Shown here: positions 33,612-44,540 of the stretch, in pieces | How the letters are laid out: every line of letters begins with the position of its first letter | Position numbering within the stretch: the first letter of the stretch is position 1 | Source: Chromera velia | Taxonomy: Eukaryota > Sar > Chromeraceae | Direction of reading: 5' to 3' | Length of the DNA stretch: 64,000 bases | Assembly: GCA_018398765.1 (NCBI GenBank) | Contig: JAHBMJ010000332.1 | Location: forward strand, 78,477 to 142,476 | The notes under the pieces: model-generated | Databases searched by the model: none | Told to the model about the DNA's origin: nothing | Seen by the model: only the letters and a program-made list of their open reading frames with translations | Made by a program: the position numbers and the translations under genes

Positions 33612-34839
33612 TAGTGCTAGGAAAAGGTTCAAGGTTCAAGGTTCACTTCGAAGTAATGAACCTGAATCAGGTTCAAAAACAGGTTCAAAAACAGGTTCAC
33701 TTTTAATTAATAGAAACCTCATTTTTTTGTGTTATTTTATGCCTTTAAATTAGGCTTTAATGCATTTTTAGAACGTTTTCTTACAGAATCTATGCCTTAG
33801 TAGTGTTTTTAAATAGTTTAAATCAATATTTACGCTCATATTAGGTGCTAGTCTCAAGTTATTCACTGTTTATAGTCGAAAATTAGTAATGAAAAAAGCC
33901 TAAAAAAATTGGAAAATGCCATAATTAAATTTATATGATCGTATCAATCATGACAATTTAGTCAACATAAGACCATCACAGCGTTTCTTTCTTTCTTTCA
34001 TCTATTCACCAGTTGCCCCGCGGCCCCTGCTCCCCCCTTCCCTCTCCGTGCACCGCCGCCTCTTTGACTTGCTGCTCCCGGCCCGGCCTGTTGCCCCCCC
34101 CCCTGCTCCCCCCCATGGCCCCCACCGCTCCCAGCTACCACGGGTGGCACCCAAACATCTGAGTTTGCATTCGTTCCAACCTTTTGACAAGATACGACCT
34201 GAGGTGTCAGAGAGAATGGGACCACTGGAATTTTTTTTAACAAAGAGAATGAAAAAGCGTTGTACAGTGAAAGAGGTCGGACCCATGGGTAGCCCTCTTG
34301 TAGCTGGGAGTTCAAAAAAAAAGATCCGGAGACGGCAGTAGTGGAAGCAAGCAGAGGGACTGCTGCCGGCATAAGTCTGAAGCAGCCCCTCTAAAAAGAC
34401 ATTGTCAATTACACTGTCGTGTAGACTGCTGTCAAACAAATTCTATACTTCTTTATTCCTTCAGTGGAGACTGTCCATTTTGATGCGGGGCCTTGCAAGT
34501 GGAAAACTTGGTAAGTCACGTATACTTCTTTACTTCTGTAACCGTCAGCATGAGTTTTCATGCTGACATATGATGCTGACATATGCTGACATACATCTGT
34601 CCGACACAATAGATTGAACCGGCTGGGGACAGTTGCTATGTGCGCGGCTCTGGCTCCTTATTTCATCTATATGGGCCGTGGGCGGCGCAGGCCTGGCCGG
34701 CTTTGTGCCAGTGACCGCGCGTCTGGCCTCCAAAACAGGTTCAAAACAGGTTCAACAGGTTCAACAAGTTTAAAACAGGTTCAACAGGTTTACTTTTTCA
34801 GATTTGAACCTTTTTTCAATGAACCTTTTCCCAGCCCTA
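33612..34839. mobile_element. hAT-type DNA transposon, non-autonomous, 1,228 bp
   Basis: Flanked by an 8-bp target duplication TTGCATCA (33604-33611 and 34840-34847), the length typical of hAT elements. Terminal inverted repeats read TAGTGCTAGGAAAAGGTTCA and TAGGGCTGGGAAAAGGTTCA. Sub-terminal CAGGTTCAAAA repeats at 33668-33702 and 34734-34790 look like transposase-binding arrays. The interior mixes AT-rich sequence with a GC-rich middle (34010-34150). A minus-strand open frame at 34002-34439 includes a Cys pair (NECKLRCLG) but no hAT catalytic domain is recognisable, so the copy cannot move itself. Confidence 0.9.
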
Positions 34840-34847
34840 TTGCATCA

Positions 34848-35557
34848 TAAGCGCCGGCTGCAATGCAAACTCCCGTCCTATATAGCAGGAACTTGAACCT
34901 TTTCGTCTTACATTGTCTTGTCTTATTCATCATCTGACTGATTGCAGAGCTCCCGTGAGCGGAGATGCAGGCCGAAAGAAGAGATCGATCAGTATTTATG
35001 AGGAACCGGAACGGTTGTGGTGATGACACGCATGCCTGCAACTTGTGTCGGCTGTGACGTGCAGGCTAGCGCGCGGCTTGGATATGGGTCGGCCCTCTAT
35101 GGCATCAATGTGCAGTGTGTGGCCCCTATGGCATACAACAGTTTATACATTTCTTATACAATGATCTCATTCATACTGAAGCATGCTGCTCCGAAAGTAG
35201 AAGAGTTTGAAAAGAAACATCCTGGTTGAATTAAATATAAATCAAAATGAACTGCCTAGTGCATTGCCGCCGAATGTTAGATGCATATAGACGCCTATTC
35301 ATAGCCTCATAAGCCTAGTCATAGGGTGATAGAGATGATGTATAATGATGATAAATCATTGATGACGATGAATTACTAGATGAATCAGCATGCAGACTCA
35401 TAGTGTCACTCATTATTCCGAGTCATTAATGTTTTACCGTAAACTACTAGCTAAATTGTGAGTTTAAATTTTAATTATTAAAAAACCGTATACCTCGTTC
35501 CTATATAGTTTACTCTCAACCCCGCTATGGCAAACCAAAAATAAAAAAAGATAGAAA
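34848..35557. other. AT-rich intergenic
   Basis: No gene, RNA or transposon end recognised. Many TAG/CTAG-rich short motifs. Confidence 0.5.
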
Positions 35558-36963
35558 AAGACCAGCCTAGCTATTTGTGGATAACTACTAGCAGCTAGAT
35601 CTAACTAGATCTAGATTTAACTTTTGATGAAACTAATAGGTATAGTGCCAGTAAAAATTATTGATAAATGAGAGAAAAATTTATGAATCTAATGAAATTC
35701 TGAGTGAAATTAAGTGAAATCCCTAGTGAAATTCACTTTTAAATACACGAAAAAACAATGGAACAACTCTGTGAACAGACCACTTCAAGTTATTTAAACT
35801 AGTATTCAAAACTGTGAATTCATAATTCAGCTGTTTGTCAGTCCTGTTGTGATGGTGCCAGACCTCCTACAGCTTTCTGGTAGCATTCAAACTTGTTGGC
35901 CCATCTGTCCTCCCAAGGAGCCGAGATATCAGCGCCTCTGCAGAACACACGTGGAAACGCTTCTTGTGAAGGTGTAGACCTGGTTTTGCACGTACATTCG
36001 GAGAAGAGACGGTGAAAGAACGATCCTCAGAAACACTTCCCAGACTTCATTTCTCTCGACTGACCTATTTCTGAAGCTTGGTAAACAGATTCACAGAAAC
36101 GAATCCAAGACAAGCAGTGTGGTGTGACTGGACATAGAGGCCCTTTCCGTGCAATTCGTCAACAGAGGAAAGCAGTGGGAAGGCTGAAATTTCGTTGCTT
36201 TCTTCTAGTTATTGATCTCCATCACCCTCCTTCCTTTCTTGCGCCTCTCAAGAAGATAACAAAAGAGAATCAAGAAATGCACAAATGGAATCATGTTCAC
36301 CAACAGACAGACAGACAGACACACACACACACATACACACACACACACATATACACACACACATACACACACACACATACACACACACACATATATACAG
36401 AGAGAGAGAGACACACACAGACACACACAGACACAGATACGCATGCCCTCTGAAAGGTACCTACTTTGTTTTTGCTGGATGCACAGATGCCAAGAACCTC
36501 CTCATGATCGTCTGCATCTTCTCCGCAAAGTCGGACACTGCTTGCTCCCTTTCAGCAGCCGCCCCGCTCATTTTGCGTTCCCGCGCACGTGCCACCTGCC
36601 GGTCCGCTTCGTCTTCGAAACTTCCCGCCGCCACCGCCTATAGCAGCAGAATAGATTCAAAGGGAACACAAGAAAAGCACAGAAACGAGAGGGAAATAAG
36701 TAAAACTAAACTTCGATAATGGGGTGCCAGACAGAACTTTGGATGATTGACGAACAAAAGGAGTCTGAACAAAGGAAACACTATTGTCTATGGCGTCTTC
36801 GTCTCCCTTATCCTTAAAAACAAGAAATTTTTAACGTCAAAAGGCTTGACAAAAGGGGAGGACGAGAGGCCACAGTCTTTCTGTGTGCGTGTATGTCGAC
36901 GTCACTTCAGTCAACTGACGACTGACGAACCTGATCCTCTGGAAAGACGTCGGGAAGCCAGTA
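35558..36963. repeat. Tandem segmental duplication, copy 1 (1,406 bp)
   Basis: Starts AAAGACCAGCCTAGCTATTT and ends GTCGGGAAGCCAGTAAA, directly abutting copy 2. By eye the copies are about 96-97% identical outside the CA microsatellite. It contains AT-rich sequence, a (CA)n array at 36316-36432, and a copy of the last exon of the acyltransferase gene. Confidence 0.95.
36461..36637 (-). pseudogene. Duplicated last exon of the acyltransferase gene
   Basis: Reads AVAAGSFEDEADRQVARARE and onwards to the same stop as 37819-37995, with an open frame of identical length and a usable TAG acceptor. One pair of residues differs (KMQTIM here, KTRTIM in the functional copy). It lies downstream of the real stop, so it is a non-coding remnant unless used as an alternative terminal exon. 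Confidence 0.85.
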
Positions 36964-37725
36964 AAGACCAGCCTAGCTATTTGTGCATGACTACTAGCAG
37001 CTAGATCTAACTGGATCTAGATTTAACTTTTGATGAAACTAATAGGTATAGTGCCAGTAAAAATTATTGATAAATGGGAGAAAAATTTATAAATCTAATG
37101 AAATTCTGAGTGAAATTAAGTGAAATCCCTAGTGAAATTCACTTTTAAATACACGAAAAAACAATGGAACAACTCTGTGAACAGACCACTTCAAGTTATT
37201 CAAACTAGTATTCAAAACTGTGAATTCACAATTCAGCTGTTTGTCAGTCCCGTTGTGATGGTACCGGACCTCCCACAGCTTTCTGGTAGCATTCAAACTT
37301 GTCGGCCCATCTGCCCTCCCAAGGAGCCGAGATATCAGCGCCTCTGCAGAACACACGTGGAAACGCTTCTTGTGAAGGTGTAGACCTGGTTTTGCACGTG
37401 CATTCGGGGAAGAGACGGTGAAAGAACGATCCTCAGAAACACTTCCCAGACTTCATTTCTCTCGACTGACCTATTCCTGAAGCTTGGTAAACAGATTCAC
37501 AGAAACAAATCCAAGACAAGCAGTGTGGTGTGACTGGACACAGAGGCCCTTTCCGTGCAATTCGTCAACAGAGGAAAGCAGCGGGAAGGCTGAAATTTCG
37601 TTGCTTTCTTCTATTCGTTGATCTCCATCACCCTCCTTCCTTTCTTGCGCCTCTCAAGAAGACAACAAAAGAGAATCAAGAAATGCACAAATGGAATCAT
37701 GTTCACCGACAGACAGACAGACACA

Positions 37726-37767
<42 letters not shown>

Positions 37768-38323
37768 CACACACACAGACACACACAGACACAGACACGC
37801 ATGCCCTCTGAAGGGTACCTACTTTGTTTTTGCTGGATGCACAGACGCCAAGAACCTCCTCATGATCGTCCGCGTCTTCTCCGCAAAGTCGGACACTGCC
37901 TGCTCCCTCTCAGCAGCCGCCCCGCTCATTTTGCGTTCCCGCGCACGTGCCACCTGCCGGTCCGCTTCGTCTTCGAAACTTCCCGCCGCCACCGCCTGCA
38001 GCAGCAGAATAGATTCAAAGGGAACACAAGAAAAGCACAGAAACGAGAGGGAAATAAGTAAAACCAAACTTCGATAATGGGGTGCCAGACAGAACTTTGG
38101 ATGATCGACGAACGAAAGGAGTCTGAACAAAGGAAACACTATTGTCTATGGCGTCTTCGTCTCCCTTATCCTTGAAAACAAGAAATTTTTAACGTCAAAA
38201 GGCTTGACAAAAGGGGAGGACGAGAGGCCACAGTCTTTCTGTGTGCGTGTATGTCGACGTCACTTCAGTCAACTGACGACTGACGGACCTGATCCTCTGG
38301 AAAGACGTCGGGAAGCCAGTAAA
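36964..38323. repeat. Tandem segmental duplication, copy 2
   Basis: About 1,360 bp; the difference in length from copy 1 comes mainly from a shorter CA/GA microsatellite (37715-37800). Its right end falls inside exon 38289-38342 of the acyltransferase gene, which fixes the breakpoint in the codons after PFHAVDV. Confidence 0.95.
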
Positions 38324-40590
38324 CGTCGACAGCGTGAAAGGGCTGCACATGCATGAGGGAACAAAGAGAGGGGGGTGAGGTGCTGCATTTGTTTTTCGTT
38401 TCCTGTCTCCCTTGCTTCAGTCAGTCCCCTGCCTTCTTTGTTCTGTGTGACTGTCTCTCTCTCTCTCAATGTGAAAGCGGAAGACACTACAGAATGTGTG
38501 CAGCCGGACAGGAAGAGTCGACCCTCCGTGTAGAGGACCGGACGTGAGAAGAGAAGGCATGGGACGAGGCACAGCGGGACAAAAAAGAAAGGCGCAGAAA
38601 GCAAGGAGCGAAGGAAGAAAGGAAAGACGATAGAAAGGAAAGAAAAAGGAAAACCACAAAGAAAAAAGGAATGAAAGAGAAAACCATCACCCACCTCCGC
38701 CATCAGAAGAGGAAGGTACACAGATGTCGGCAGAATTTCGTATGCCGGGTTAAAGTGTGAGAAGGGGAAGTGGAGGACGACCGGAGTCACAGGCTGAAGA
38801 GCTTCGAAGGCTCCTGCATGCATCAGCAAGGAGAGAAAAAAAAGGGGGGGGAAAGCTATTCAAATTACCCCATAAAGATTGACCAGACGGCGAGAAAACT
38901 TATTGGGATGGGAAACATGCAGACATACCGGGAGCCACATGGCAAATATGAGAAGCAAGTAGTTGTACGCAGGGGTAAATCTTGTCTGTTCCGTTCTGTA
39001 TTCTCCCGTTCTTTTTTGGAATCGTCCCCAGTCATTGACTTCGGCCAGCTGTCGGTGCTGAGACAATATGGAAGGAGAGAGGTTCAGGAGAGAGGAAACG
39101 GTGCAATCTATGCCGCAGAGACGCCAACCATACAGACCTGTCTTGAAGGGAATGAGGTCGAGGCCGTTGGAGCTGGTGCCTGAAAGAACAGACTCTCAGG
39201 TAGACAGCAGAGCAGAAATGAAGAAGGGAAGGGGGGGGCGGGATAAAAAGGAAGAAGACCCGCCCGGTTTGATGACAGGAGGAGAGAAAGGTGAGGCCGA
39301 AGACGAAAAGTGCATCTGTGAATGAAATTCGTCCGGGTTTTTAAAGAAATGTTTCTTAGATGGTGAGTAACCAGAGATGAAGAAGGGGCGTGGAGAAAGA
39401 CTGCAGAAAGAGGCAATCGGCATAAATGAAACACCCAAAAGAAGTATCGGTCAACCAAAAGTCCACAATCTCGCAAAACAACCTGAACCCTTCGAACATA
39501 CTAAGGAAGACCAGCACTGAAATTTCTGTTTCTGCTTTCCACCTGCCTGCTTGCCTGCCCAAGAGACAAAACATGCACCCATGCATGCATGTATCCATGC
39601 ATGCATGCAGACCTTCCGGGAAGACCACGAGGGGCCTCTGAGAGGGTCTGAACGTTCCCGACTCGTCCTGGACCCTCTGTATAACTTTCCGTCTTGCTGC
39701 CTCTCTGCAATCAACAAACAAGGAAGGACACGGGCAGCGAGACAATCGAAAGGGTCTGAGGGGAGCTAGGGGAAGAAAGAAGAGCTGGGGGGTAACGGAA
39801 TTTGCAGATAGACGTGTCATTTGTTTCGTAATCAAAAGGTCGCCAGAGTGTCAGCCCTACCTATTCTCGGTCTTTGAATGCGACTCTTCCCACCCATCAT
39901 CTATCTAATCCACTGTGGACTATCGTATTCAAAAACGCGTACACGAACTTTCATCCATCTTCTGCACGCTCACAAGCAACACTTACAATAATCGCTCTCT
40001 GCCCCCCCCCAAACTCACCCACTCACCGATCGGCCGCTTCCACTCTTTCCACCAGCACACAGTCAAGGGCGTCCACCACGGCTCCCACGAAGGGCACACG
40101 GCCCACCGCCGCCTGCAAAGAAAAGGGAAATGACAGCAAGCCGTGATGACCGAGAAAATGAAGATTCTTCGCATCTGTGCCTGGAAGAAACACACATTTG
40201 GGACCGCAAAATGGTCTGGATGAGGCAGAAGGACGAGAGAAGTTGCACAAAAACCACGCTTCCCTTCGAGCAGAGAACAAAGCTGAATTTCTCCTTCTGT
40301 CAATAAAATTTTGCTTTTCAATAGAGGTGACAGGGTTAGACGGAATCTATTGGTATCTCTTCCATTAGGCACTCCTTGGCAAACGGCTGGTCTTTCTGAA
40401 TGTTTCCGTTGTGTGTGCCACCATGGCTCTCATTCCATCGTGCTTTCCATCCATCCATTCCCTTTAGTTCTCTGGCATTCATCACCCACGGCCTCTCCCC
40501 CCTGGAGCCCTCCCACCTTTGCAACGAAGGACGGCTTGAGGAATCGGAGGAACACAACAACGTCCTGAGAGCAGAACACACACAAACACA

Positions 40591-40650
<60 letters not shown>

Positions 40651-43335
40651 CACACACACACACACAGAGTCACGCTCACGCATACGCACTTGCACGGACG
40701 CAACCACATTCAGAGAGGGAGAAGAGAAGGGACGGAGAGAAGGAAAGAAATCCACACAACCGATCACGAGAGAGGCACCAGCTCGATAGACAGAAACTGT
40801 GAAAACAATGCAGGACTGCAAAGAGCATCACACGTATACCCAAACCAGCGCGTTTCAAGTTTTCCGTTTGTGCGCACCCTCTGCTCCTAAGAAAGAGACA
40901 GCCAAACAGACGCACAGAACCGCAAAACACAAGCACACCTTCATTCCCAGCCAGAACGACAAAAACGACCGCACGCAAAAGAAGGGAGGGAAACAAATGC
41001 ACGCACGGACCAGTAAAGAGACATGGTTGGAGACCACAACAGGCCTCAGGTGCCACTTCCCATCTGCCGTCATGTTCTCCGAAGACTCCCTCAGCCTTTC
41101 GAAGCTGTCCCCTCCCCTCACCTCCCCGGGGCTCTGCACGAGCACCCGCATACCAGAAGGGAGCAGACGGAAGTGACGCACGCGCATCAGACCTGCAGGC
41201 AGGACACAAATTTAGAGAATCGTGACGAATCAAAAACACATCTTCACCTTACACCCTCCATGGCATCGACAGAGCGAAACAGTTGCAAGAGGTTGGCACA
41301 GAGAACAGGAGCAATCGCGGCACGTCACCATCAAAAAGTCAATCGCAGAGAACGCAGGACAGACCACAAAAAGGGAAACGAAAGAAGGTCCAAATCCGTC
41401 TAGCCCTGTTGTGGTTCAATCATCCATGCAGCTCTGAAGAGGAAGAAGAAAACGCTGTGTTTCTTCTTTCTCTCTTCCGTTTCTGTCTCATCAGTCAGAA
41501 CAGAAAATGGCAGAAAGGACCGCAAACCAGAGAAGGGCCCTACCCATGCAACGTCTGCCTGCAGGCATCTTCCTTCGCTCACCGACCGACCGACCTACCC
41601 ACCGAGACTGAGAGACAGCACGACGGTCCCCACATAGATGATTTGATTGAGAACGAAGCTGCAGAGATGAAGGGAGAAGGAAGGAAAGCAGAGAAAAAAA
41701 TTTCAGAATATAGAAGAGAACAGAAGGAGGCAGGAAGAAAGAAGAGCCACCCAGCTAGGTGCTGGGGGCATCCCTTCTCGTCCCGTTCAAGCCGAGAAGA
41801 AAAATCGAAATTTGATAGATGGAGCGAAGAAGAAATCGAGGGAGGGGAAGAATTACTTGCACAGGAGAAGGATGGAAATCTGGGAGAACTGTGGCAGATG
41901 GGGTAGAGGAGCTGTATGCGTGCATGTAGGGGGGAGGGAAGGGGAGGGAGAGGGAGAGAGAAAGAGAAGAAAAGACCAACAGAACACAGGTAGTTTTTCA
42001 TTTCTATATCTTTTTTTTTTTTACGGACACGAGAGACCTTCGACAGACAGGCAGGAAGATAGACAGACAGACTCACTTGACGATAGTGTTTCTGCTCCCT
42101 GACACCTTCTTTCTTTCTCCCGGTCGCCCTTCCACTCTTGGACACACAGCACAGATCAGACCTGCAGGTACAACGTGCGTGTATGGTCAAGTAGACAGAC
42201 TGTTTGAATTTCGTGTGAGGAGAGCGACCGACACGATGGCAAAGGAGAAATGACAGAGCGAGTGAGGGAATACTACGCAGACGAGAAGAGAAAAGTCCTC
42301 TTCAACCACAAGCGATGAAACATGACGGGAGGAAGTGCCGGACCGAATCTTCGCTTTGACTCAGTCCGTTCGCACGAATTCCCAGAGAGAGAACAGGGGG
42401 GGCAAAACAGATCGATGCACGAATGGGGCAGAGGAGATAGGAGAACAAAGTCTGGACCGACTCGTGAGGGAGCAGGTCAGGATGATCGTTGTGAACATCA
42501 ACAGGAGTCGGAACGGAACCTGCACAACAGGAGAGACACACAGGGAGGTGTAGAGCGTCATGAATATCCCCTTCCAGTTCTCATCTGTCCTTGGCGACTG
42601 GCATCTACCATGACGCTCCCGCAGACAATCTCGGGCATCAGTAGGAATCGAAATAGTGTCAGGGTTACTATAGAAGTTGCTTAAAGACCGACGGAGACAC
42701 CTGCACAACGGGGGTGGAAGAACAAGACGGGCCGGCAGAGACTGACCAGAAAGAAGCCGCCCAGAACGAATCTCCAGGTTTCTGTAGACACACAAAAGAG
42801 AAGAGACATGCAGATCGAGCAATTCTTCCTCTGATAGGCAGGGACCCTCTTGAGGAATGACGACCTGCGTTCGTTCCCTTCTTCTAAACTGTGTGCTTTC
42901 TTTTCTGTTAGAAGTCAGGTCCAAAGGGTTTGAGCGCGTACGACCAGAAAGGCAAGAAGTCGATGACGGAGAGCGAGGACAGAAGGACGAAAATGGAGAG
43001 AGACGCAGTGAGGGAGGCAAAAGGGGTGGCAGAACGAAGAAAAGAGAGGTCACTTCCAAGCAAGTGGAAAAGCAAGGACAAAGTGGCAGAATTGAATAGC
43101 GGAGAGCAGGAGACCTTCATGGTAGCTGGTTGAAAGAAGCGCCAAGAGAGACAGCCGGAGACTGACGCCACAAGTCCGCATCGTATCTAACGAAGGCGCC
43201 GTACTTCGCCGCGTCCTTCTTGGAGAACCGACGGGAGTCCAGTAGGCGGGCCGTGGACAGTGAACGGTAACACCAGATGCTACAAGCCAGTGAAGATGAA
43301 ATGAAGGCAACAAGTGCCAGCGGAACCCAAATCAT
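37819..43335 (-). CDS. PlsC-type lysophospholipid acyltransferase (LPCAT/LPEAT-like)
   Basis: Transfers an acyl chain from acyl-CoA to a lysophospholipid, in ER-type membranes. Eleven exons join with matching phases: 43167-43335, 42747-42781, 42462-42519, 41011-41192, 40517-40564, 40027-40112, 39613-39704, 39138-39179, 38695-38813, 38289-38342 and 37819-37995; total 353 residues. ATG start at MIWVPLALVAFISS, a hydrophobic N-terminal segment; a second membrane segment is VLGGFFLVPFRLLLMFTTII. The catalytic NHxxxxD motif is VVVSNHVSLLDVVVF; the second block is FVAKAAVGRVPFVGA; the third is VVFPEGTSSNGLDLIPFKTG, matching FPEGT; the fourth is PVTPVVLHFP. The C-terminus is a charged helix without EF-hand or KKxx signal. 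Substrate choice cannot be read from the sequence. Several donors are GTCAGT, GTCGGT or GTCCGT. Its last exon is duplicated downstream. Confidence 0.93.
40590..40668. repeat. (TC)n(CA)n microsatellite
   Basis: Intronic in the acyltransferase gene, next to exon 40517-40564. Confidence 0.9.
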
Positions 43336-44540
43336 CTTTCTCGTTCAGTCGATTGGTACTGCTGGCAGTCAGACTGAACACCTGTGAAGTGCAACAGAGT
43401 CGCGTTGCTGGGTTCTTTTGCCGTCCCGCTGCAGCCGAAGCACTCAGCAGGGTAGCACCTTGGCGGTGAGAATGTGTGTGCAAGTTTTCGCCTGTGGGAA
43501 CACGGAGTTCAGACTCCGCAATGTCCGACAAGATATATGGCCATCGGCGTTCGATCAGGTCAGTTCTTCGATCTGAGATTGCTTTGAAAGCTCAAAATAT
43601 GCTTCATACACAGCCTCCAGTTGATATGTAAGGCATTCCCAGACAGAGGATTCAATACGATTTGTTCCAATCTCGCGGTGTACACGTGTGAAGAGGGGTC
43701 ATATGGTCGGAAGATTTGGGCCAATTTTGTGGTCGACCAGCCGCAAGTCGAATTCAGGGCATCTTGCGGCTTTGCAAGCACCGTCTCTTTTTGTGCACCT
43801 GCAGGCCCCGGGTCATGCAGGGTATCATGGGGTCCCGCCGCCGCGTGCATGCACGCGGGCGTCGCGGCCGTCGCCACCTGTGATGCGCGGTCTGAGAATG
43901 GCCCGGAAAGCGTAGCTAAGGGGCACTTACAAAAAGTTGAGGTGGAAGGGCGCGGATGTCGATCGATCGTACATACTGAATCTCCAATTGAAAAACTGAC
44001 GCACGCAGTCTGATCATTGCCCCGGAAATATCGCTGAGAGGGTACTTAACAAAACTTGAGCACTTGCAAGTCCAATTTTAAAGTTCATTTCACTTTCCGG
44101 GCCATTCGCATGGAGTACGTCAAATAAATAAGTTTGCGTGCATTAGCATGCATCGAACATGAAGCCGGTTCAATCTGTTATTGTTTTTGTCTTTAGTTCC
44201 TATTTTAATATTCCTATTAGTTTCTTTAACTTTCTTTGTTGACTATACTAGCCGCTATAGGCTGCCAACTTAGCTTCCAATACATGAATTATAATGAATT
44301 GCGTGGCCTTTTTTAGGAGAGTCTACGGTGACTTCTTTTTACCTTTAATTTAAAAATATAAAAGTTAGTATTAATAAAAGTTTTGCTTAGTATGCTTATA
44401 ATGAAAATCTTTTATCCCTTATAATACCTTGAGGATACTTGACGACTTATTTTTGTGAAGTTCTAACTAATTGCAATTCTTTGAAAATTATGTTATGTTT
44501 CAATCGTTTGCCTGACTGTACACTTCCTAGGAGATCTTCC
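43336..44540. other. Intergenic, GC-rich then AT-rich
   Basis: Upstream of the acyltransferase start. A GC-rich palindromic patch lies at 43795-43890 (GCGTGCATGCACGC). Two related 45-base stretches at about 43905 and 44015 share CCCGGAAA, CACTTA(C/A)AAAA and TTGAG. After 44100 it is AT-rich. Open frames here have no protein-like support. Confidence 0.5.

Noticed and set aside
34002-34439. hAT transposase domain in the minus-strand frame
   Set aside because: Only a Cys pair is visible; no catalytic or dimerisation motif could be matched.
42160-42180. Alternative acceptor with the same ATCAGACCTGCAGG motif as the one near 41190
   Set aside because: Only 14 bases are shared and the sequence after it does not continue the acyltransferase protein.
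43560-44013. Overlapping frames on both strands upstream of the acyltransferase
   Set aside because: No ATG on the plus-strand frame, no domain, and GC-rich palindromic composition explains the openness.
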